A DNA stretch of 64,000 nt, from positions 310,001-374,000 of the forward strand of contig JAHYIO010000036.1 of assembly GCA_020543525.1 (NCBI GenBank), given 5' to 3'. This DNA is from Coriolopsis trogii. Lineage: Eukaryota > Basidiomycota > Agaricomycetes > Polyporales > Polyporaceae. The notes under the pieces were generated by a model. That model made no database searches and had not been told where the DNA came from. It saw only the letters and a list, made by a program, of their open reading frames with translations. Both the position numbers and the translations under genes were made by a program. Below, piece by piece: positions 56,200 through 64,000 of the stretch; the first letter of the stretch is position 1, and each line of letters opens with the position of its first letter.

Positions 56200-57036
56200 T
56201 CTGTCTGCTCGGGATCCTGCAACGCGAAGAACAGGTCAGACCACAAGCTGCACAAGGAGATGTTCACGAAGTCCGAGTCTGTGAGTCTAAACTCGCAGCT
56301 TCCACCGCTTGGCCTTATATACTCTCGTTCTCTACCCACTCCCATGACGATAAGAAGGGGAGACGACCATAGGCCGCCGTGGCATCCCCCTGTCAGTGCG
56401 ATAAGCCAAACATTCATCTAGCAGCGCACACAGAGATAGACACCACTCGTCTTCTGCCAGTGCGCAGGTCGGGGCTCGGAACTCTCACGGACGGGCCGCA
56501 GATGACCTCTCCCACCCCGCACGTGGTGTTGAGCTTTACGACTGGAGAACCAGGTGTGCCGGCATGGCATGGGACTCCGAAGACCCTGGGCGAGATAGAG
56601 GCGTCGCGACGTTTAGTAGTGTTGGCGGTGCGTCGCGGATGAAGATACGATAGATCGCAGCTGGGAGAACGATGCAGCCGATCTTGGAAGCCGAGACGTC
56701 TCCGTGAATAGGCACTAGCGTCTGCAAAGGGAGTTCATTGGGTTCGTGAGGATACACCCCGTGTTGGGGAAAACAAACAAGAGAGGTCGTAACGGGTCGT
56801 AACAACAGAGCGCAGTGGTATATCGGAGCCAAGACAAGAGACCTGAGGAAGAGACGCAATCGTGAGTGAATAAGTCAGCGTGCAAGGATAACGGGGTAGC
56901 AGCGTGAGCTGATACATTAGGATGGATAGATGAGGTCGTGAAGAAATGCAGAGAGTTGGGGCAATAGGGAGATGATGTGTCTGGTATGAAGTGATATGTA
57001 TGGAAGAGGCTGTCCAATGGGATCGTCTCGGTCACT
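56200..57036. other. Promoter region of the formamidase
   Basis: About 840 bases with a TATA element and no supported gene; its right end is the 3' flank of the arrestin-domain gene. Confidence 0.45.
56316..56321 (-). promoter_or_regulatory. Candidate TATA box of the formamidase gene
   Basis: On the minus strand the sequence reads GAGTATATAAGG, about 117 bases upstream of ATG 56199. Confidence 0.45.
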
Positions 57037-60000
57037 TTACGAAGAGTTCACTTGTCCTTGGTATCGCTTGATGAGCTCCCGCAAGCGCGCCTGCCCGAAA
57101 GCGTACTCGTTCTTCGCCGGTGGCGATGAGGGAGATTTCGGAGGCATCGCGGTTGCAGAATCATGGCCAGCGGTGGTCGTGGTAGCAGTCGTGGACTTCG
57201 GTGCGCCTTCAGATATCGTCGGCGGTAACTTGACGTTCAGCCTGTTCCAGTCCGTACTCGTACGCGCAGCGGGCGATGGGCGTGCAAGTGATGCAGTGGA
57301 GGACAGCATGGGAATAGCCGTCGACGATGAAACGACAGCCGGGACCGACGGCGACTTGATCATCCGCGCACGCTTCGCCGTAAGATCAGCCACCGACGTG
57401 ACCATTGGGTCCGCAGCAGAAGTCGTCACCGCCGGGGTAGAATGAGCCGCCTTCGGAGTCGGCCTCATCATCCTCGGACGCGAGTCAGCAACCGCTGGAG
57501 AGGGTGCAACAATGGTTGGCGACTTCAGCGCATCCGCCTTAAGCTTCGGCAAAGGAGGCGCAGCAGTCTTGACTGGAGACTTCAGGGCGTCAGGCTTGGG
57601 CTTGGGCGTAGGCTTCGTTCCATCCGCTCCAACAGCCGCCGCCTTCGCCTTCCACTGGTCCGCGAGCTTAGCGGGGTTTGTCTGAAGCTTGACCGGGGCA
57701 GGCTTCGGGGTCGGTGTCTTGTCGCTCTTGTCACTCCCAGACTGAGCTGCGTTTGCCCAGAGAGCTGCGACAGACGTCACGATACCGCCCCTCCCGCCAC
57801 GGGCCGAGCGTATGTCGTACTTCACCTCAGGATCGAGAGGGCGCGAGGGCGGGTATATTCCCAGGCGAGCCGCCGTCTTCGGGTCGGGATACGCATCAAA
57901 CTGTGCAGATTTCTTTCCTGCATTGCCACGCGCGGTAGGCTGGGCACGCACAGTGCCGATCGGCAGAAAGCCCGACGATCTTGGATTCGGCGCACTCTCC
58001 TGAGCTGGTGCGTCCTCCTTCGGAGTCGACGATGGAGAGACGTTCTTCATGACTATCTCCGCACTCCTCTTCTCCTTAAGAGGACTCTTCGGCGGTCCAG
58101 GACTGACTGCAGCACTGCGTGCGGTGCTGCGAGCGGGACTAACCGCAGGGCTGCGCGCCGGACTGGGTATGGGGCTCCTCGCAGGCGACCTAGAGACGGG
58201 TACAGGCGACCTTCCACGCCGCGGCGACGGTGTCGCAGGAGGCGGGGTCTCCGGCGGAGGTGTCGCGCTCTGAGGGGGCTCCTCCGGGTCGATGCTGCCC
58301 AACCACGCCGCGATCCGGCCCTGCGCAGCCTTCCTCAGCTTCTGCAGCTCCTTATCCTTGATGGCGCCGCCGTCAGGCTCGGTGCTATGCTTGCTACTAT
58401 GCTTGTCCTTCTCCTTCTCAGCCCTCTTTCTCGCACCACCGGAGCCGCCCTTCTTCGTCTCATGGCTCTCGCGCGCACGCGCCGTCATCGTCTCCCTGCT
58501 GCCCCGTGCGCGCGCGCTGGACGGATGGCCTCCCTTGTCATCATCGAGTTCGAGCTCGCGGTCGCTCCCACCACGGTTCGCACGCTTGAGCGTCTTCTCG
58601 TCCCCGTCCATGTCCAAACCGGGGAGCGTGAGGCTCGAGATGGCCGAGTCCACGGGCGGCTCGACGTCCTGCGGTCGCGGAATCGCAATCGGCATGACGC
58701 TGCGCACGTCAGGCGCGCGCTGCTTCTCGGGCTTGCGCGTGCCCACTTCGGCCAGGAGTCGTGCTTCGAGCGCGTCCAGGCCTGATCCCTCGTTGCCGGA
58801 ACGCCCACCACGGGGAGGCTTGAGCGAGGTGACTGCTGCGGCAAGCGTGGGTGTGGGTGGGGTCTGGTCAACACCGGCTTCGAGCAGGTCGGGAGGGAAG
58901 AGCGAGTCAGCACGACCACGAGGAGTTGGGACGATGTCCTTTGCGCTCGGCACTGGGGGCTTGGGCAGCGTCTTATCTCTGGTCTCGTCGCTGATACTTC
59001 GGTGGGTGAGAGCGGGCGAGACAACGGTTGGCGGCGAGCGAGCAACAATCTCCTGCTGTACCTTCTCGTCTGCAGCCAGGCGTTCGAGGTTCCCGACTTG
59101 CTCAAAGGGATCTTTCGTGAAGGACACTTTCGGCGAGAGCATGGGCCGTGGCGACACGACGTCTCCGCCTGTAGGCAGCGGAGACAGCGTCAGGTTCGGG
59201 CTCCTGTGCATTTCTGGCGATGACGGGTGTGAGACCACATTCTGCGCCGCGCGTGCTTCAGGCACTGCAGCCAGCGACACAGTGCCATATGTAGGACCCG
59301 GTGCTGGAGGAGCGTCTGCCAAGTGGTAACGATGTGCTGGAGGGGAGGCAGAACGGTGGCGTGACGATATGCGTAGGTGGTGTGCAATGCGTGAGGCACG
59401 CTCGCCCTTGCCTTCTTCTCGCTCTCCGTCATTGTGGCCGGTGGGCATCGGGATGAGTGGAGGAGGGGGAACGACAGTAGGGATACCAGATAACGGTTGG
59501 GAGGGCGTTGGCTCGGCGCTAGACGGACGTGGAGGAGCAACGAAGGGTGGTACCATAGAGGCATACTGTGACATGGGGAGGCCGTAATGTGAAGTAGGCG
59601 CGTACATGCTTGCTGGCATGGGAGACATGGGTGGAGGTGGGAGCCATACCTGCCCTTGATCCACGAAGGGCGCTATAGGTGGAGACATCGGTGGCATCGG
59701 GTATGCGTAAGGGCTCAGTGGACGATCTAGGAAGGGTGCTGGTGACATCGGCGACGGTGACATGGGTGGCTGGTAGAGTATCCCGGTGGTCGGATCGTAA
59801 AGAGGTCCAGCCATGGGAGCCGGAGACATCGCATACATGTCCGGGGGAGGATAGTCTGGGACTACGGATGGGTCGAGTATGATCACAGGGAGATCAAGTC
59901 GAATGTCCTTGCTGCTCATCGTCGTCAGGGATTTTCAAAATGTATAGGAACGTGCCTACCTTCCTATTCCCATAGCCAGTTTGATGCCCACAATACAACG

Positions 60001-61692
60001 CACTTCGAACAAGCTATCGGTACTCTTGTTCCCGTCACCTTGTCGCCGACCACCTTTCACGCCTCTTGCGTTCTTGGGTATATCGACGACGAGATTGGCG
60101 ACTCCCTCAGCGCCAGGCGTGATGATGTACTCCGGACCGCGGAAGGAGACTGATGTGACTGTATCTGTGAGCTGAAGCGGCTGCTTCTGCGCCGTGGGCA
60201 AGTTCGGCAGGTAGAGTTCTCTAGTCAAAGTGACCGAGAGCCCCGTATTCTGCCAACATGTATTCTTTTGAGACTACGCATCCGTGACGAGGGCGATCGT
60301 AATCACGCACCTTCTTGTTCGAGTGATTCTTGACCTGCAGCTCGATACAGGCTGGCTGACCGGCGACCAAGAAGCCACCGACCACTTTGCCTTGCATCCA
60401 TATCTTGCCATTCTCACCAACAATGACCCCTTCCGGATCGATCCGGTTGAAGTCTTCCTCAAAGCGTTCGACGACGTTGACCTGCTTCTGGTCCGTCACT
60501 AGCTTCTTCTCCCCTTTCCAAAACACTCCAACGCTGGCTCTGACTTCGTATCGCACTCGTGCGAGTCCCGATCCGAAGTCAATGGAGGATGGGGACGACT
60601 CGGGTAGGGGGAACTGGAACGGGAAGGTAGTGATACCCCGGCGGGCGTGGTAATAGTGAGTAGGAAGTGGCGGGTCGCCTGGTGCGGGATAAGGATGTAC
60701 GGAGTTGGACGGAGGTAGGCCAGGGCCTTGGAACAATCGACGTGTGTGCAGGAATGTAGAGGTTGCGGAGTGATCTCTCGATGTCAATTCTGTGGAGGAT
60801 GGTGTGGCGTCAGTAAATGCATCAAATTTGAACGCTTCCCATGCCATTTCTGATTCAGGGGCATGTCTGAGACCGCGCGACATTTCTCGTACAGCAGATG
60901 GGAATGGATACGAGGAGTTTTACAATAGCAGATACGCTGCTCGGTTAATGAATACGGGCGAATAGCAATATCCTGGCTCGTTCATTGGCGTAGTGTTCCA
61001 AATCAGGGAACGGAGACGCCGGACATATCGTTGTCTCGCCTCCGTCGTGCATGCAGGCTGCTCCCGGGGCCGCTCCTCCTCAATAATCTGGGGCGTAGAA
61101 GCCGCAATACACATCTATATCCAGGAACGGTAAATCCTGGGCTCGAGGGCCGGGCTCGGACTTTGTACATCCCAAGCCGGGCCCTCGAGCCCTTAAGAGC
61201 CCGCCTCGGGCCAGCATAACTAGCACTGAACATGCGCCAACGGGGAGGGAATATAGGCAAGCAGTAACCATCCTATTGGGTTAGCTATGGCAGGACTAGC
61301 ACTCCCTGTGAGGCTACCCAGGGTGCGCAATATGGGATAGGCAAATTGGCCGCCTATGACGCGCCTATCCTCCGTGCGGAAGGCGCCTTTGCGTGCCATG
61401 CAGCGATTACAGAAAGTCGCATTCCCATAGCTTGACTTTCAGACCAACAAGCATCTCGCTCTTGTAGCCCACAGAACAGAGTCAAAAACGTACCTTCGAT
61501 CGCGTACAGTTCCACCATGATCATGCTGATGCCAAGGCCCTTCTCCGCCTTACACTCCAGCTCCATCCTGCCCATGATCATCCCTCCAGCCGCAAATTGG
61601 CTGTCGGCCATCTTGAGGGTGACCCTCACCTTGGAGTGATAGGGTGATGCGTTCATGGGCTCCGGTCGGGATTGCGACGCCATGGTGGCCAT
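57037..61692 (-). CDS. Arrestin-domain protein with a long disordered C-terminal tail
   Basis: Exons 61494-61692, 60311-60789, 59960-60249 and 57037-59911 give 1280 residues. Alpha-arrestins act as adaptors for ubiquitin ligases on membrane cargo. N-terminal arrestin half: KVRVTLKMADSQFAAGGMIM, GISMIMVELYAIEG, FPFQFPLPES and VRYEVRASVGVFW. C-terminal half: FLVAGQPACIELQVKNHSNKK, VTLTRELYLPNLP, FRGPEYIITPGAEG and KDIRLDLPVIILDP. The last 940 residues are low complexity: Pro/Met-rich (PPMSPSPMSPAPF), a basic patch (KDKELQKLRKAAQGRIAAWL), SPAR-type repeats at about 730-760 and PTPKPKPDALKSP repeats. I see no PPxY motif, so the mode of ligase recruitment is open. The first intron, 60790-61493, is about 700 nt and contains inverted repeats. 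Confidence 0.85.
61139..61192. repeat. Inverted repeat in arrestin intron 1
   Basis: Arms 61139-61156 and 61175-61192 (18 bases, one mismatch; GC-rich, GGGCTCGAGGGCC core) with an 18-base loop. A second, 8-base inverted repeat (GGATAGGC) lies at 61335-61342 and 61363-61370. The intron is more than ten times the usual length, so an inserted non-autonomous element is plausible. Confidence 0.7.
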
Positions 61693-62307
61693 GATGGCAG
61701 GTTTGGTACGAGATTATGAAGCGAGCATAGGCAATTTGACAGAATATGTGCAGATAGCAGCCAGGAAGTATTGAAGCAGACAGCGAGCAGCAAAGAGGTC
61801 AAAGATACCAGCAGCGCGAGGGACCGTGATGATTTGTCGAGACTTGAGAAGTGCTGAAGCGTGACGCCCGCAGACGCAGCCGAGCGGTGTGACACTTGCG
61901 TGACACATACTGTGACATGTTAGGGTATTCGCGTGACGTGGGCGCGTCGCGCGACTCAGCGCGTCCGCACGCGTCTCAAGATCTCACGCCTTGTCTCTTC
62001 CACCATCTTGCACCCTTCTGCTTCAGCATACAACGGTACGCACAAGGACATGTACTTGATCTGCTGTCTAACCACTTTCTTACTACTACTACCAGACAAT
62101 CTGTTGTCGACTCTTCCCTCGGTGTAGACCACCCAAGCTCAAGTAACTCGACCTGATTATCCCTCCAAGTGCGATGTAGCGGCATTTACCACGTTCATCC
62201 CTCTCATGGTCTTCTACACGAATCTAGGTCATTTTAAAGACTTGTACGGCGCACAGAAGCTTCCCCAGCTTCCCAGTACACTTCTTGGATCTCCGTGAAA
62301 TCTTACC
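61693..62307. other. Divergent promoter region
   Basis: 615 bases between the arrestin-domain gene (-) and the TPR gene (+). No gene is seen. Confidence 0.45.
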
Positions 62308-64000
62308 ATGCCCGCGAAGTACTCGCACGTCAAGAAAAGACCTCCCCAAAAGAGGTCGGGTGCTCACAACGCGCACAACCATACTCATCAGCATCATGAA
62401 CACGAAAGCAAGAACCCGACTCCTCACGCCGACCGCAGCATCTCTCAGGCTGCAACTGCTGTCTCCAAGCTTGAGCGCACCATCGCGCGAATACTTCTCC
62501 TCCGCTTCGAGCAGGACATGGTGCGCCTCTTCTCTACACACCTCTACTGCGTTGGCCTTCTCCACCTCCCCACCTTCGTCCTACGCTGTGTGACCGTCGG
62601 TGGGCCCAGCTGGGTAGCGGCCAATGCCGACTGCGACGAGATCAAGGACTTCCTTCGCGGTGCTATAGCGATGGACCTCCGGCAAGCAGGCGAGCGTGTT
62701 GCCACCAAAAGCGTCCTCTGGACATACACTGCCCTCAGACATTTCGTGAGTATCATACTCGTCTCTCCTTCAAGTGCCTGTGCCTCCCTTCAAACGTGGA
62801 AAAGGATATTGGTACGAATTGCATAATCCTAGTGTGTATGACGACTCCTATGTGGCCGAAGGAGAAGGACCCTAGCAAGGTCCCCGGCCATACGCGTCAT
62901 GCAAGAAGCAACACAGACAGCATTGAGCGCTTACACTTTTGGAAGCAACGTGTTCAGAGGTTCTGAGCTCATGCTTCTTAATATGCCGGGGTTCGTGGTG
63001 ACTACACCTCTCCCTTTGAGCCCTCGCATCATGCTACATACCCCATTCAGGGTGTCTGAATAGGGTCGTGTAGACGTGTGACCAGACATTTGCTTGTCAG
63101 CCCCGAGCGGAGCTCAGGCTCCACTCATTACCTGGCTTCAATGAGAGCACTACTCACACTTCTTTGCAGGCAAAGTCTAACGGGGTACCTATATGCCATC
63201 GAAATGGCGTGCACTCGGCCCGTCTCCTCCCACACTACGACGCGCTCAAGGCCCACCTCGACTCCCTCGAGGCCCAACACCCGCCCGCGTTCGCAAAACC
63301 CCCGCATCTCGGGCCTATGACCGAGGGTATCCGCGCGCTCATGGAGGCGTGCGAGACCAAGTACGGCAAGGGCGCAGAGTGGCGCCAGAAGGTGCGCGAG
63401 GGGTACAATCGCGTGTGCGAGACGATGTGGCAGGTCGCGCGCGAGTTTGATGTGCGCGGGTACGGCCTCGTCCTCCGCGAGAAGTTGACGTCCAAGTGGT
63501 GCGACTGCGGGTGCTCGACCGACCATCTCGGTGAGGTGTGCGAGAAGACGGTGCGGATGGAGGAGGAGGAGAGTGGGGTGCGCTCGGGGAAAGAACGGGA
63601 GTGGGACGGGCGCGGTACGTTGATTTTTCGATGGCGCCCGCAACAATTCCTCGGAGTCTAACTCATTCACTCAGGCTCTGGGGTGGCTGGATGGGAGACG
63701 GAAGAGGAGGAGGACCTGTGGGATGTTGACTTTGACTTCCTGGGCTCTGATCCAGAGAGCAAGTCGAAGTATGCCGATGCCGATCTGACAGTCGCCGAGT
63801 TGATGGAGTGGCGGTATCTCCGCGCCGAGCGGGAGAAAGAGCAGGTCAGTACAAAGTGTCAGCATGTCGTTCTTTCTCCAGCTGATGCAACGCGCAGGGA
63901 AACCTGGCTTTCAAACGTGGAGACTACAGTGAGGCGATAGCACGATATAACAACGCATACCGGATCGAGCCCGAGATGCCGCATTACCAATTGAACCTGG
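62308..64000 (+). CDS. TPR-domain protein, 3' end outside the window
   Basis: Exons 62308-62745, 63170-63614, 63675-63844 and 63898 onward; all junctions keep frame. The N-terminus is His/Lys-rich (KKRPPQKRSG, HNHTHQHHEHE), followed by a helical region (SKLERTIARILLLRFEQDMV, DEIKDFLRGAIAMDLRQAG), a Cys-containing segment (KWCDCGCSTDHLGEVC), an acidic stretch (ETEEEEDLWDVDFDFLGSD), ELMEWRYLRAEREKEQ, and the start of a tetratricopeptide repeat (GNLAFKRGDYSEAIARYNNA). TPRs bind partner proteins, often chaperones. The first intron is 424 nt, long for this region. I cannot name the family; if the first junction is wrong, the first exon could be a separate gene. Confidence 0.7.

Noticed and set aside
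57442..58785. Long Arg-rich open frame on the + strand (about 447 codons)
   Set aside because: It lies antisense to the last arrestin exon and mirrors its GC-rich, Pro/Ser codons; no domain pattern.
58292..59329. Second long + strand frame (about 345 codons)
   Set aside because: Antisense shadow of the same exon; low-complexity Ser/Arg composition only.
60790..60883. Extension of the arrestin exon 2 frame upstream (EMAWEAFKFDAFTD)
   Set aside because: A CAG acceptor at 60790-60791 gives the correct phase to join the arrestin N-terminal exon; the extension has no homology and begins at an ATG in the long intron.
62985..63075. Short imperfect inverted repeat (CCCATTCAG and CTGAATAGGG) in the TPR gene intron
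   Set aside because: Too short and imperfect to call an element.
1..64000. CRISPR arrays, operons, ribosome binding sites, tRNA or rRNA genes
   Set aside because: The window is fungal nuclear DNA; no spaced direct-repeat array, clover-leaf or rRNA-like sequence was recognised by reading.

Overview
The window reads as nuclear DNA of a filamentous basidiomycete, most likely an Agaricomycete. Genes are dense, on both strands, and broken by many 45-65 nt GT-AG introns. Families typical of that class are abundant: FunK1 kinases, DUF6534 membrane proteins, and paired DUF4140/DUF4139 proteins. The exact species cannot be read from the sequence. All gene models below were joined by hand from splice signals and reading frame.

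Layout. (1) 1-33.3 kb is an accessory, duplicated region. Nine FunK1-type kinase genes or remnants (here A to I, all on +) are interleaved with two copies of a MINDY-type deubiquitinase gene (-), two decayed DUF4139 relics (-) and one unrelated single-copy TBC/Rab-GAP gene. FunK1 C, E and G are full length with an HRD catalytic loop. D, H and I share one internal deletion and have a damaged catalytic loop. A, B and F are 5'-truncated. A block of about 4.9 kb (FunK1 last exon, MINDY gene, truncated FunK1) is nearly identical at 408-5268 and 18906-23777, while the sequence around it is only moderately similar. This suggests an old large duplication with a recent duplication or conversion tract inside it.

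(2) 33.7-42.8 kb holds casein kinase II beta (-), the MBOAT O-acyltransferase Gup1 (+), an intact DUF4139 gene (-) and a frame-broken tandem copy of it (-).

(3) 44.2-64 kb is a conserved-looking region. It holds a DUF6534 membrane protein (+), a small one-helix membrane protein (-), a secreted protein with three tandem repeats (-), a membrane-anchored aldehyde dehydrogenase with 18 exons (-), an acetamidase/formamidase with 21 exons (-), a 1280-residue arrestin-domain protein (-), and the start of a TPR protein that runs off the right edge (+).

Most genes act independently: Rab trafficking, GPI-anchor or lipid remodelling, fatty aldehyde oxidation, amide nitrogen release, endocytic adaptor. 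The only apparent module is the FunK1/MINDY array, which pairs a lineage-expanded protein kinase family with a deubiquitinase. That functional link is inferred from repeated physical linkage only. A recurring feature is the use of very small exons (6, 7, 12, 14, 19, 20, 23 and 25 nt), several carrying invariant catalytic residues, which ordinary gene prediction would miss.
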